This document shows, piece after piece, positions 8,196 to 20,021 of a stretch of 64,000 nucleotides of DNA. Origin of the DNA: Actinoplanes campanulatus (lineage in GTDB: Bacteria; Actinomycetota; Actinomycetes; Mycobacteriales; Micromonosporaceae); the NCBI RefSeq assembly GCF_014647795.1, contig NZ_BMPW01000020.1:62001-126000 (forward strand), read 5' to 3'. Position 1 is the first letter of the stretch. Each line of letters begins with the position of its first letter. Both the position numbers and the translations under genes were made by a program. Below the pieces are notes generated by a model. The model saw only the letters and a program-made list of their open reading frames with translations. It had not been told where the DNA came from and searched no databases.

Positions 8196-10838
8196 ATGGA
8201 CTCGAGTCGGATCGGCGCGGCTCTCCTGCCCCTGATTCCCGTCAAGACCGCCCAGCCACGGGTGGCCCGCGCCGGCGTCAACCGGCAGCGGCTGTTCGAC
8301 CTGCTCGACACGGCCATGGACACGCCGGTCACGCTGATCAGCGCGGGCGCCGGCTGGGGCAAGACGATGCTCGTCTCGGCCTGGGCGCGGGCCGGTCGCA
8401 CGCCGGTCGCCTGGCTCAACCTGGATCGCCACGACAACGACCCGCAGACCTTCTGGGCGTACGTGGTGGCCGCCCTGCGCAGCGCCGACCTGCTCACCGA
8501 CGGCAACCCGCTCACCGCGCTCACCTCCGTCCCGGCCGACCCGCGGGAGCGCATGCGGGTCATCGCCGACGGCCTCGGCCGTCTGCCGGACCGGTCCGTG
8601 CTGATCATCGACGATTTCCACGAGATCGACGACACGCGCGTGCTGGCCGAGATGAGCGACCTGCTGCGGTACCCGCCCGAGCCGGTTCGGCTGTTTCTGA
8701 TCAGCCGGGCCCGGCCCGCCCTCAACCTGCACCGGCTGCGTGCCGCGGGCCTGATCACCGAGATCCGGGCCAGCCACCTGGCGTTCACCGAGCCGGAGGC
8801 CGCCGACCTGGTGACCGGGCACGGGGTCACCCTCACCGCCCCGGACCTCGCCACCCTCCTGGACCGGACCGAGGGCTGGGCCATCGGTCTGCATCTCGGC
8901 GCCGGCTTCCTGGCCGGGCACCACAGCCGGTCGGTCGCCGAGTTCGCCGGTGACGGCCGCGGCATCGACGAGTACCTCACCGAGGAGGTGCTGGCCAACC
9001 GCGCCCGGCGGCAGCGCCGGTTCCTGCTCCAGACCAGCATCTGCGAGCGGATCTGCGCCGGCCTGGCCAACGCCATCACGGCCGGCCGGGACGGCCAGCG
9101 CATGCTGGAACGGTTCGAGCACGAGAACGACTTCGTGGTCCGGCTCGGCGACCGGCCGCTGTGGTTCCGCTACCACCACCTGCTCCGCGACGCCCTCGGC
9201 CACCGCCTCCAGGTGGAGAGCCCGGCCATGGTCGCCGAACTGCACCGGCGGGCCGCCCGCTGGCACGCCGCCAACGACTCGGTCATGGAAGCGCTCACCC
9301 ACGCCGTCTCGGCGGGCGACTGGACCTACATCGGACGGCTGGTCACCGGCCAGGCCGCCCCACTCGTGCTCTCCGCACACCGGTCCGCGCTGGTGCGGCT
9401 GCTGCGGCAGGTGCCCGCCGACCGGCTCGACTCCACCGCCGAGCTGATGGTCTGCGCCGCCGTGCTGCTCTTCCACGACGGCGACTACGAGGCCATCCCG
9501 GCCCGCCTCGACCACGCCCGCCGGCTGCTGCGCCGCCGCCCCGGCGACGAGCACCGTCCGGTCGAGCTGATGCGCCTCACCCTGCGACTGGCCGCCGACC
9601 GTGCGGTCGGCGACCTGCCGGCGGTCCGGGCCGGCTGCGACGAGCTGCTCGATCTGCTGGCCACCGACGTCGCCGCGGGCGGAGCCGCCGTCACCCAGCA
9701 GCGCGCGATCGCGCTCAACAACCGGGGTCTGGCCAACCTGTGGTCCGGCGACCTGGACGCCGCCGTTCGCGACCTGTGGGCGTCGGCCGGCGCCTCCCGC
9801 GCCGCCGGGCTGGAACTCGCCGAGATCAACGCCGACGGCCACCTCGGTCTGCTCGAGGTGATGTGCGGTTCGGTCGCCGCCGCCCGGCAGATCGCCGGCG
9901 ACGCCCGCGAACGGGCCATCAAGCGCGGCTGGCAGCACACCGTGCAGTCGGTGGCCGCGCATCTCGCCATGGTCCTGGTCCACCTGGAACGCGGCGAGTT
10001 CGCCGACGCCGAACAGGCCCTCCAGGACGGGATGCGGGCCCACCACAGCGAGCCGGAGGCCGCGCAGCGCGTCGTCATGCTCGGCGCGCAGGCCAGATTG
10101 GCCGCGACCCGCGGTGAGCCGGCCAAGGCACGGGTCTTCCTGGAAGCCGCCCGCGCCGACCGGAGCCCGCGCACCCGGATCCCGTGGCTCGACCGCTGGC
10201 TCACCATGATCGAGATCGAGGCCGACCTGGCCGCCGGGGACATCGGCGCGCCCCCGACCGGAATCACGGTGGCCGACGGCGATCTGGCCCAACAGGTCAC
10301 CCAGGCGCGGCTCGCCTTCGCCCACAAGGACTTCCGGCGGGCCGGGCGCCTGCTCGACCCCCGGCCGACGGTGCTGCCCTACACCGCGGCCACCGTGGAG
10401 GCCGGCCTGATCATCGCCCTGATCGCGGACATCCGCGGCCTGGCCGGTCAGGCTGTCGACCTGCTCAGCGACACCCTCCACCTGGCCGAACGCGAACAGA
10501 TCCGCCGCCCGTTCCTGGTCCACGCCGGCGGGCGTCTCGACGACCTCCTGCACCGCCTCCAGCTCCTGCGCCCCGGCGACGGCCACGTGACCTTCCTCGA
10601 GGAGGTGCGCTCCGCGATTCGCGCCACCCGCAGGACCGCGGCCACCGAGGTGCTCAGCGAACGCGAAGCCGAGGTGCTGCTCTTCCTGCCGACCATGCTC
10701 AGCTCCGCCGAGATCGCCCGGGAACTCGGCATCTCGGTCAACACCGTCAAGGCGCACATCCGTGCGATCTATCGCAAGCTGGGCGCCGCTAAACGCAGCG
10801 AGGCGGTCGCCCGGGCCCGCGACCTCGGCCTCCTTTAA
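8196..10838 (+). CDS. LuxR-family transcriptional regulator with AAA ATPase domain (MalT/LAL-like)
   Basis: Start ATG 8196 follows GGGGAG; it is preferred over upstream in-frame codons lacking a ribosome site. The 880 residues have a Walker A motif GAGWGKTML (about 49-57), Walker B VLIIDDFHEID (about 134), a long helical TPR-like middle region, and a C-terminal LuxR helix-turn-helix (LSEREAEVLLFLP to NTVKAHIRAIYRKLGA, about 817-865). Such proteins are signal-responsive transcription activators. Ligand and targets are unknown; neighbours do not point to one cluster. Confidence 0.85.
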   Translation: MDSSRIGAALLPLIPVKTAQPRVARAGVNRQRLFDLLDTAMDTPVTLISAGAGWGKTMLVSAWARAGRTPVAWLNLDRHDNDPQTFWAYVVAALRSADLLTDGNPLTALTSVPADPRERMRVIADGLGRLPDRSVLIIDDFHEIDDTRVLAEMSDLLRYPPEPVRLFLISRARPALNLHRLRAAGLITEIRASHLAFTEPEAADLVTGHGVTLTAPDLATLLDRTEGWAIGLHLGAGFLAGHHSRSVAEFAGDGRGIDEYLTEEVLANRARRQRRFLLQTSICERICAGLANAITAGRDGQRMLERFEHENDFVVRLGDRPLWFRYHHLLRDALGHRLQVESPAMVAELHRRAARWHAANDSVMEALTHAVSAGDWTYIGRLVTGQAAPLVLSAHRSALVRLLRQVPADRLDSTAELMVCAAVLLFHDGDYEAIPARLDHARRLLRRRPGDEHRPVELMRLTLRLAADRAVGDLPAVRAGCDELLDLLATDVAAGGAAVTQQRAIALNNRGLANLWSGDLDAAVRDLWASAGASRAAGLELAEINADGHLGLLEVMCGSVAAARQIAGDARERAIKRGWQHTVQSVAAHLAMVLVHLERGEFADAEQALQDGMRAHHSEPEAAQRVVMLGAQARLAATRGEPAKARVFLEAARADRSPRTRIPWLDRWLTMIEIEADLAAGDIGAPPTGITVADGDLAQQVTQARLAFAHKDFRRAGRLLDPRPTVLPYTAATVEAGLIIALIADIRGLAGQAVDLLSDTLHLAEREQIRRPFLVHAGGRLDDLLHRLQLLRPGDGHVTFLEEVRSAIRATRRTAATEVLSEREAEVLLFLPTMLSSAEIARELGISVNTVKAHIRAIYRKLGAAKRSEAVARARDLGLL

Positions 10839-10847
10839 CCCCTTTCC

Positions 10848-10866
10848 GGTACGCCGTTCGCGTACC
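10848..10866 (+). terminator. Hairpin after the LuxR gene
   Basis: GGTACGC and GCGTACC pair around CGTTC ten bases after the stop codon. There is no strong T tract, so it is a weak or factor-assisted terminator. Confidence 0.45.
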
Positions 10867-10949
10867 CCGGGTGGAATTTCGCCGAGGCGCTGCGGCCTCC
10901 AGGCCGCTGTGCCCGCGCCGGGCGTGAGTGGTCCGTCGCCCTCGGTGCC

Positions 10950-11654
10950 CTACGCGCCCCGGTCCCATGTGGCCAGGATCCGGGCTACCGCATCGGAGGC
11001 CCCGACCGGATCGGCGGTGCGGTCCAGGTCGCCACGGTCGCGGCCGGCCACCAGGTAGCGGTCGCCGACCGGCCGGATCCAGGCGACCGCCCGGTTCGGG
11101 GTGTCCGCGACGCCCGGCCGGAGACCGAAGTCCCAGTGGCTGGTGAACGGGTACAGCGCCCGCAGCCGGGGCTCCTCCGCGGCCGCCCGCAGAAACCCGT
11201 CCAGCTCCCGGCCGTGCGGCACCGGCTCCTCGCCGTCCAGGTAACGCCCCCACCGGAACGCGATCGCCTCCGCCTCGCCCCGCTCGAACGCCTCGGCGAA
11301 CCCGCCGTAGGTCACGAACGCGTGGGTGGCGCTCAGTTCGGCCACCTTCGCACCGGACAGGAACGTGCCGGTCCCGGCGGCGACCTCCCCGAGATCGGCC
11401 GTGCGGCCCCGGGCCATCCGGACGCCGCGCATCCAGAACTCGAGCAGGAAGGCGCGGTCGTCGACGGCCATCAGCACGGTCACCTGCCGGTCGCCCGTCT
11501 CGATCCGGGCGCCCACCCGGATCCAGCCGGGCGACGACGGGACCTCGGCACGCAACGGCACACCGGACTCCTCGAACCGCGCCTGGAGGGCGGTCCGGAG
11601 ATCCCCGGCGGCGACGATGTCGGAATAGTGCAGCGGATCGGGCGCGGCGCTCAC
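10950..11654 (-). CDS. DUF6193-like hypothetical protein
   Basis: A 234-residue cytosolic protein starting with GTG (VSAAPDPLHYSDIV). The order LRTALQARFEESGVPLRAE, GWIRVGARIETGDRQVTVLM, then an FRWGRYL segment and a C-terminal YLVAGRDRGDL matches my memory of the DUF6193 'natural product biosynthesis' family, which is small and poorly understood. The family call is from recall and is tentative. It is not in an obvious biosynthetic cluster here. Confidence 0.6.
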   Translation of the reverse strand: MSAAPDPLHYSDIVAAGDLRTALQARFEESGVPLRAEVPSSPGWIRVGARIETGDRQVTVLMAVDDRAFLLEFWMRGVRMARGRTADLGEVAAGTGTFLSGAKVAELSATHAFVTYGGFAEAFERGEAEAIAFRWGRYLDGEEPVPHGRELDGFLRAAAEEPRLRALYPFTSHWDFGLRPGVADTPNRAVAWIRPVGDRYLVAGRDRGDLDRTADPVGASDAVARILATWDRGA

Positions 11655-11711
11655 CGGATCGAGGGTACTGACTGTGGCGCCCCCACGGGGGGACGGATCA
11701 CCTGTCCGGTA

Positions 11712-14355
<2,644 letters not shown>

Positions 14356-14444
14356 GCTCGATCGGGCCCGCGCCGGCGGTGTCCGGCGCCGGGGTCTGCT
14401 CCGTTGTGGCCGTGCCCTTCCGGGGCTCCTTCATCCGGTCGGCG

Positions 14445-14563
14445 GCATTCCAACCGGCAGTCTTCCAGTCGGCAGCCTTCGGGCTGGTGTCTTCGGGCTG
14501 GTGGCCTTCCGGTCGGCGGCCTTCCAACTGGCGGCCCTTTGACTGGCGGCCTTCCGGCTGGCG
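14445..14563. repeat. Degenerate 15-bp tandem repeat
   Basis: Eight successive units near GCCTTCCGGCTGGCG (14445, 14460, 14475, 14490, 14504, 14519, 14534, 14549; the fourth is 14 bases) differ at a few positions each. They lie between the DUF418 stop and the acetyltransferase start and are open in several frames, but no convincing gene uses them. Confidence 0.75.
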
Positions 14564-14611
14564 GCCCGAATTCGGTTGCGCCGCACGGCTGCCGGGTCCG
14601 AGGGTGGCCGG

Positions 14612-15610
14612 ATGCAGTTGCGTGCGCTCGACCCGCATGGTCCCGAAACCGGCCCGTGGTTCACGGCGTTTCACGCCGGCAACGTTGCCGGCCGCGACCA
14701 TCCGACCGTGGCCGGCGCCGACTCCACGCTGACCTCGCTGCGCACCACCGCGAGCAACGCCCACCTCGAACGCCTGGCCTACGGGGCCTGGGACGGCGGC
14801 GAGTGCCTCGGCGGGATCATCGTGAACCTGCCGAGGGTGGCGAATTCGCACACCGTCGACGTGGAACTCGCCGTGGCACCACGGCATCGGCGGCGCGGCG
14901 CCGGCGCCGCCCTGTTCGAGACGGCGATCACGCTCGCCGGCGAGCGGGGACGCCGCATCGTCTCCACCGAGGTCAACGTGCCGCTGACGGACACCCTCAC
15001 GGAGCACGCCGGTGGCCGGTTCGCGCTGGCACGCGGCTTCGAGAGCAAACTCACCGAGCGCCGCTACCTGGTCGGCCTACCGGCCCCGGTCGTGCCAGCC
15101 GAGCCTCCGGCGGGATACCGGCCGTACACCTGGACCGGCCCGGTGCCGCCCGCGACGGCGGCCGACTTCGCGGCGATGCGCACCCTGATGGAACAGGACG
15201 TGCCGGTCGGCGACCGCGACCACGAGCCGGCCACCTTCGCCGCGGCCGACGTGCTGCACGGCGACGAGCGGCTGGCCGCCGCCGGCTGGGGCATCGTCAC
15301 CACGCTGCTGCGTGCCCCGGACGGCACTCCAGCGGGGTACACGCGGATCTTCGTCAACTCCGACGGCCAGCACGCTCAGCAGGACGACACGTTCGTGCTG
15401 CGCGCTGACCGCGGCCGCCGCCTCGGTGCGGCCCTGAAGGCGGCGAACCTGGCCGAACTGGCCGCGCGCTTCCCCGGCGTGGGCCATCTGCACTCGTGGA
15501 CCGCCGACGGGAACGCCGCCATGATCGCCACGAACCGGCGATTCGGGTTCCGGCCGGTGGAGAGCATGCACGTCATGGAAGCGCTGGTGCGGCCTTCGCC
15601 ACCGGCGTGA
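14612..15610 (+). CDS. Tandem GNAT-family N-acetyltransferase
   Basis: 332 residues from ATG 14612. The first GNAT domain holds the acetyl-CoA loop VAPRHRRRGAGAALF (about 88-102). The second, from about 160, has VLRADRGRRLGAALKAANL near 262 and ends with NRRFGFRPVESMHVME, the typical C-terminal strand. Two-domain GNATs of this size occur in many actinomycetes; the substrate is unknown. It is probably a cytosolic monomer or dimer. No strong ribosome site is seen (only GGGTGG). Confidence 0.8.
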   Translation: MQLRALDPHGPETGPWFTAFHAGNVAGRDHPTVAGADSTLTSLRTTASNAHLERLAYGAWDGGECLGGIIVNLPRVANSHTVDVELAVAPRHRRRGAGAALFETAITLAGERGRRIVSTEVNVPLTDTLTEHAGGRFALARGFESKLTERRYLVGLPAPVVPAEPPAGYRPYTWTGPVPPATAADFAAMRTLMEQDVPVGDRDHEPATFAAADVLHGDERLAAAGWGIVTTLLRAPDGTPAGYTRIFVNSDGQHAQQDDTFVLRADRGRRLGAALKAANLAELAARFPGVGHLHSWTADGNAAMIATNRRFGFRPVESMHVMEALVRPSPPA

Positions 15611-15741
15611 TCCGCGGTGCTCTCCGCTTCCCTGTCGTAGGTGGGCCTTTCGTCCCGAGACCTGCGGTGTCCGGGTCGTTCGTCCCTGGGACCTCCGGAC
15701 TTCGGCCGCCGCCACCGGCGGGCCCGGTGCCCGGAGCCCGA

Positions 15742-16617
15742 TCAACCGATATAGGCGATGGCGAATCCGGTGGTCGGCACCGCGAACAGCACCGACAACG
15801 CCGCGAGGCGGGGAATCGTCGGCCGCCGGGTCAGCGCCGCATAACCCGCCACCAGCATCGGCGCGACGATCAGTTGCGGCACCAGGGTCGACCGGGGCAC
15901 GACCACGTCGAGACTCGCGCAGATCAGCGCCACGGCCATGGCGAGAATCCAGAGAACCACCCCGATCCGGTATGCCGTACGCGCCCCGAAACGAGTCGCG
16001 AACGTCTTGTAGCCGGCCGTTGCGTCGGCGGCCAGATCGGTGACCGTCGTCGGCACGTAGAAGGCGGCCGCGAACAGCACCCCGATCAGCGCGAACTGCC
16101 ACGGGAACGCCCACGGCTCCCGGGTGATCGCCCAGCCGGCACCCGGCGCCACGGCACCCACCACGAGCGCGTTGACCGCCACGTCCCAGCCGGGCCGGGT
16201 CTTCAGCCGCAGCGGCGGCACGCTGTACGCCCATCCCAGCCCGAGCACCGCCGCCACACCGATCACGAACAGCGGCCCGACGATCAGCGCGAACCCGAGC
16301 GCCGCCACCACGAAGCCTCGGTACCACCAGCGCAACCGCCCGGCGGTGACCACGCCGGTGACCAGCGGCGCGTCCGCCTTGCGCGGGTTGGCCCGGTCAC
16401 TGTCCAGGTCGTACAGGTCGTTCTGGGCCAGGACCGCACCCCACACCAGCGGCCCGAGGATCAGCAACGCCACCGCCGCGCGTGGCGGGTCAGCGGGCAT
16501 CCACGCGTTCCCGGCCAGGACTGTGCCGAGATAGGCGGGCACCCAGGAGACCGGCCAGAACCACGGCCGGGACACGGCGACCAGGACGACAGCGGATCGT
16601 TCCGACAGGCGAACCAT
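15742..16617 (-). CDS. UbiA-family prenyltransferase
   Basis: 291 residues, almost wholly membrane-embedded (eight to nine helices). The first Asp-rich motif NDLYDLDSDRANPRK lies near residue 66 and the second, DLAADATAGYKT, near 194; both bind Mg-prenyl diphosphate in UbiA enzymes. YSVPPLRLKTRPGWD is the usual cytosolic loop. The acceptor substrate cannot be read from the sequence. It stands alone, divergent from the kinase gene. Confidence 0.85.
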   Translation of the reverse strand: MVRLSERSAVVLVAVSRPWFWPVSWVPAYLGTVLAGNAWMPADPPRAAVALLILGPLVWGAVLAQNDLYDLDSDRANPRKADAPLVTGVVTAGRLRWWYRGFVVAALGFALIVGPLFVIGVAAVLGLGWAYSVPPLRLKTRPGWDVAVNALVVGAVAPGAGWAITREPWAFPWQFALIGVLFAAAFYVPTTVTDLAADATAGYKTFATRFGARTAYRIGVVLWILAMAVALICASLDVVVPRSTLVPQLIVAPMLVAGYAALTRRPTIPRLAALSVLFAVPTTGFAIAYIG

Positions 16618-16752
16618 CCCCGCATCCTCGGCCCCCGCCGCTGTGCCCGCCCTGAGAGGTCCATCTTCACAGGAATCGGGCTTTCACCGAGTCGGGGCAT
16701 TGCCGCCGGTCGACGCGTGCGGGGTGGCAGAGAGTTGTGCCAAGGTGTCGCG

Positions 16753-17997
16753 ATGGTGCGATACGTCTTGAACGACCGGTATGAACTGCGGTCGATGCTG
16801 GGAAGCGGGGGAATGGCCGCGGTCTGGCAGGCAACCGACCGGTGGCTCGGGCGCAAGGTGGCGGTCAAGGTGCTGCACGAAAGGGTGCTGGACGACCCGA
16901 CCGTCGCGGGCCGGTTCGAGCGGGAAGCCCGGATGGTGGCCGGACTCGCGCACCCGAACATCGTGGCGCTGCACGACGTCGGTGTCGACGGCGGCATCCC
17001 CTATCTGGTGATGGAACTGGTGCCGGGGCGCAGCCTCGCGGCACTACTGTCGACCGGCCCTCTCGACATCGCCGCCGCGGTCGGGATCGCGGCCCAGGTG
17101 TGCGCCGCACTCGAGGCTGCGTCCGAGGCCGGCATCGTGCACCGTGACATCAAACCGGCCAACATTCTGATCACCGACGACGGCCGGGCCAAGGTCTGCG
17201 ACTTCGGCATCGCTCGCGCGGCCGGGGCCACGCGAAGCGAACTGACCGGTTCGGCGCAGATGCTCGGAACGAGCACCTACATGGCGCCCGAACAGGTCGT
17301 CGGCGGGGCGGTCGACGTCCGCACCGACCTGTACGGGCTCGGCTGCGTCCTGTACGCCATGCTGACCGGAAACCCGCCCTTCACCGGCGACAGCCCGATG
17401 CGGATCGCCTGGGACCACGTCGAACGCGTCCCCGTTCCCGCCTCCACTCACCGTCCCGTGCCGGACGAACTCGACCTCCTGCTCCAGTCCATGCTGGCGA
17501 AATACCCCGCCGACCGGCCGTCGGACCCGGCAACCGTGCGCGCCGCCCTGGAGAAGCTGAGCCCGGATCCGAAGATGGCTGACCGGGAGGTGCCCGGCCG
17601 CTCCGGGCGCGACCGTCGTGGACTACTTCTCACCGGGCTCGGCACTGTCGTCGGTGCCGGGGTGCTCGCGATGATCGCGGCCACCGGGGACGGTAGTCCG
17701 GGCCCGCAGACGGCACCCGCGCGAAGCGGCCCACCGAGCACCGCCGCGACCTCGCCGCCCGCCGCCACACCGGACGGTGTGGCGGCGCCTGAGGAGACCG
17801 CGCCGGCCGGGGTTGCCGGCTTCGACGAGAAGGCGGCCCGCGACCTCATCAAAAAGCTCGAGAAGGAGAACGGTGGCAAGACCACGAGAGGCAACTCCGA
17901 GGCGCGGCGACGGCTCAACGAACTACGCCGGGCCGGGAAGCTTAACGAGTCCGCTTACCGGGCCGTCCTCGCTGAACTCGACCCGCCGGCGATGTGA
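16753..17997 (+). CDS. Transmembrane Ser/Thr protein kinase
   Basis: 414 residues from ATG 16753. The kinase domain (about 10-265) is complete: glycine loop LGSGGMAAVW (16-25), catalytic Lys39 in VAVKVL, HRDIKPANIL (about 130-139), DFGIARA (about 150) and APEQ. A juxtamembrane linker is followed by one membrane helix (about 297-315) and a short extracellular Pro/Ala/Thr region ending in a charged helical segment (AARDLIKKLEKENGG). The catalytic residues suggest an active PknB-type kinase; it has no PASTA repeats. The ribosome site is weak (AAGG). Confidence 0.88.
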   Translation: MVRYVLNDRYELRSMLGSGGMAAVWQATDRWLGRKVAVKVLHERVLDDPTVAGRFEREARMVAGLAHPNIVALHDVGVDGGIPYLVMELVPGRSLAALLSTGPLDIAAAVGIAAQVCAALEAASEAGIVHRDIKPANILITDDGRAKVCDFGIARAAGATRSELTGSAQMLGTSTYMAPEQVVGGAVDVRTDLYGLGCVLYAMLTGNPPFTGDSPMRIAWDHVERVPVPASTHRPVPDELDLLLQSMLAKYPADRPSDPATVRAALEKLSPDPKMADREVPGRSGRDRRGLLLTGLGTVVGAGVLAMIAATGDGSPGPQTAPARSGPPSTAATSPPAATPDGVAAPEETAPAGVAGFDEKAARDLIKKLEKENGGKTTRGNSEARRRLNELRRAGKLNESAYRAVLAELDPPAM

Positions 17998-18290
17998 TCA
18001 GACGCCACCATCCACGGTGATGACCTGGCCGGTGATGCCGGTGTTGGCCGTCGAGGCGAGGAACACCACCGGGGCGGCGATCTCTTCGGCCGTCAGCAGC
18101 CTGACCAATGGGATGGTGTCCAGGTAGGCCTCTGGCAGCGTGTCGGTGATGTGCGTGTTGTTGCGGGTCCGGGTGAGGCCGGGTGACACCACATTCGTCA
18201 GGATGTCGCCGGAGCGGCCCAGCGAGAAGGCCGCCGATCGGTTGAAGCCGTGAAGACCCGCCTTAGCTGTGCGTGACATCAGGGATTCAG
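17998..18290 (-). pseudogene. C-terminal remnant of a short-chain dehydrogenase/reductase
   Basis: From about 18290 to the stop at 17998 the minus strand encodes TAKAGLHGFNRSAAFSLGR, NVVSPGLTRT, AEEIAAPVVFLAS and GQVITVDGGV, the second half of an SDR. The catalytic Tyr of the YxxxK pair is replaced (S in SRTAK), and nothing upstream encodes the NAD-binding half. The sequence breaks just before 18300, where it runs into the GntR gene region, so the gene was probably cut by integration or deletion. The stop codon starts one base after the kinase stop on the other strand. Confidence 0.7.
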
Positions 18291-18313
18291 GGTTCCGCAG
18301 TCGTACAGGCACA

Positions 18314-18727
18314 TCATTTGCCTGCTGACCAGCGGAGTTGCCACCTATCGCCCGGGTAGATGGCCGAGCCGCCATCGGGGTCGATCACCCAGAAGACGGG
18401 CACACCGTCCGGGATGTCGTGGGTGGCCCGTTCCTCCGCGGTCGGCATCCGCGTGGTCACGGTCGCGCCGGCGGCCGGTATCAGGTCTTGGCGTTCGGGT
18501 TGTTCACGCACCACTACACCATGGCCCCGCTGCACGGCGACGAGGCCTTCTTGGCGTAACAGGGCGACGGCTCGGCGGGCGGATTCGCGGCTGATGCCGT
18601 ACTCCTGCTGCAGTGTGAGTTCCGACGGCAGGCGTTGGCCGGGTTTGAGCCGGGCGGCGAGGATGTCTGCGCGTAGCCGGGCGGCGAGTTGCTCGTAGAT
18701 GGTGGCGCCGGGCTGCGGGCTGATCAC
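18314..18727 (-). CDS. GntR-family regulator (DNA-binding domain only)
   Basis: 137 residues. Residues 5-75 form a GntR winged helix-turn-helix (IYEQLAARLRADILAARLKP, RLPSELTLQQEYGISRESAR, GLVAVQRGHGVVV). A 60-residue tail with no full UTRA domain follows (DIPDGVPVFWVIDPDGGSAI). Short GntR proteins like this are common in actinomycete integrative elements. It is the leftmost gene of the putative mobile region. Confidence 0.8.
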   Translation of the reverse strand: MISPQPGATIYEQLAARLRADILAARLKPGQRLPSELTLQQEYGISRESARRAVALLRQEGLVAVQRGHGVVVREQPERQDLIPAAGATVTTRMPTAEERATHDIPDGVPVFWVIDPDGGSAIYPGDRWQLRWSAGK

Positions 18728-18799
18728 TCGGTGACCATATGGCCCGCGTTGATCTAGTCCGCCCGCCCGGATGTCCGGATGTCCGGACGTGTCTTGCGA

Positions 18800-19381
18800 C
18801 TAGTCTTCCTTGGGGTCGATGCCGAGAACGCTGGCCGCCACCCTGGCGCCTCGGGCAAGCCCGTCCGCGTAGCCCGGAACCGCTTCGACGGCGGTTTCGA
18901 GCGCATGGAGCCGCTTCTCAATGCCGGTGAGGGTGATGATGGCTTCGGCAACGAGTTTGGTGTTCTCCATGATGGCGGCCCGGTTGGCGTCAATGGCGGC
19001 CCGGTTGGCGTCACCGAGGTCGGCGTTGGTGTCGGCGCGGGCCATGGCACGGCGGATGAGGGTGCGGGTTTGCCGTCCTTGGCGTTCGAGTAGCCCGACG
19101 GTGAGTAGGGCGGTGGCGGTGAAGCCTGTCAATAGGACGGCGAGGAGGATGAGTTGCCGGTGGGTGGGGTTGTTCCAGATGGCGTTTTCGGGGAGTGCCA
19201 TGAGGGTGAGGATGGCGAGGGCGTCGGCGGTGATGAGGGTGATGCCGGTTCGCCGGTAGAGGGCGCCGTTGCGGCGGAGTTGTTGTTCGCGTTCGCTGTG
19301 GGGGAGTTGGTGGGTGGTCTCGGTGGGGTGGGGGATGCCGAGGTCGTGGAGATCGCTGGTGGTTTCCCCGAATTCGTACAT
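18800..19381 (-). CDS. Two-helix membrane protein with coiled-coil tail
   Basis: 193 residues. A polar N-terminus (HQLPHSEREQQLRRNG) precedes two membrane helices (about 46-66 and 76-97, ILLAVLLTGFTATALLTVGL). The tail contains a near-duplicate (DANRAAIDANRAAI) and a helical region (IEKRLHALETAVEAV). I do not recognise the family; it resembles phage and plasmid membrane proteins with a helical partner-binding domain. Upstream 19382-19655 has no gene and should hold its promoter. Confidence 0.65.
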   Translation of the reverse strand: MYEFGETTSDLHDLGIPHPTETTHQLPHSEREQQLRRNGALYRRTGITLITADALAILTLMALPENAIWNNPTHRQLILLAVLLTGFTATALLTVGLLERQGRQTRTLIRRAMARADTNADLGDANRAAIDANRAAIMENTKLVAEAIITLTGIEKRLHALETAVEAVPGYADGLARGARVAASVLGIDPKED

Positions 19382-19655
19382 GTTGTGAGTGCCTCCCCTT
19401 GGATCGATTCACTCACTCTTTGACGTATGTAACCGATGATCTATCAGAGGGTTACGGGCTGTGTGCCGGTGTGGGCTGATCGCATCTGGACAGTTGTGGT
19501 GTGTCGATCCATGCGGCTCGAAGATCGCGCCCGTTCGTTGGTTGCGGTCGATACGTCACCCGCACTCATGTACATATTCGGACGCTGCGATGCCTGGGCC
19601 GGGGGATGATCGCAGGACTGTGCCGTGGTGCCCGGCGCGCCGGGCCGAGTGAAGG

Positions 19656-20021
19656 CTAGCCTAAATTTCGGTCAGCGTCTGTGGCAGGTTCCTTCAAGAA
19701 CGCTTCGATGCGGTCCAGGTGTTCGGGCTGTAGCCCACGATCGGATGCGGGCGTGACCAGCAGTGCCCGGCCGAGGCGTTCGGCCCGCGCGATCGCCGGG
19801 GACAGCCGTCTGGCTGCGGCGGCTTCTTCGTCGTCGACCCAGACGAGCGGTCGGTCTTCGTCGAGGACGGTGAGTGCGGCTTCGAGCTTGAGGTCGCCCC
19901 ACGTCTTGCTCACAGGCCGGTCCCCGAACGCCGACGGCAGGTCGAGTTCGAGCAGCCGGCCGAGGCGGGCGAGTTGCTTGGGGTAGCCGCACCAGGTGGT
20001 GCACCAGCGGGCTGCACGCGG
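19656..20021 (-). pseudogene. C-terminal remnant of a HAD-like hydrolase
   Basis: The minus strand reads WCTTWCGYPKQLARLGRLL, KTWGDLKLEAALTVL, RPLVWVDDEEAAAARR and GLQPEHLDRIEAFL, the C-terminal half of small actinobacterial HAD-domain proteins. The N-terminal Asp nucleophile motif is absent. Residues before about 20021 lie in another gene's frame, so this looks like a fusion point. A GTG at 19913 could still start an 85-residue product. Confidence 0.55.

Noticed and set aside
8154-10757. 867-codon opposite-strand frame in the LuxR regulator gene
   Set aside because: Gly/Val/Glu-rich off-frame composition; the plus strand has Walker and LuxR motifs.
15496-16752. N-terminal extension of the Ser/Thr kinase
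   Set aside because: The extension is His/Arg/Gly-rich, lies over the UbiA gene on the other strand, and the kinase homology begins exactly at ATG 16753.
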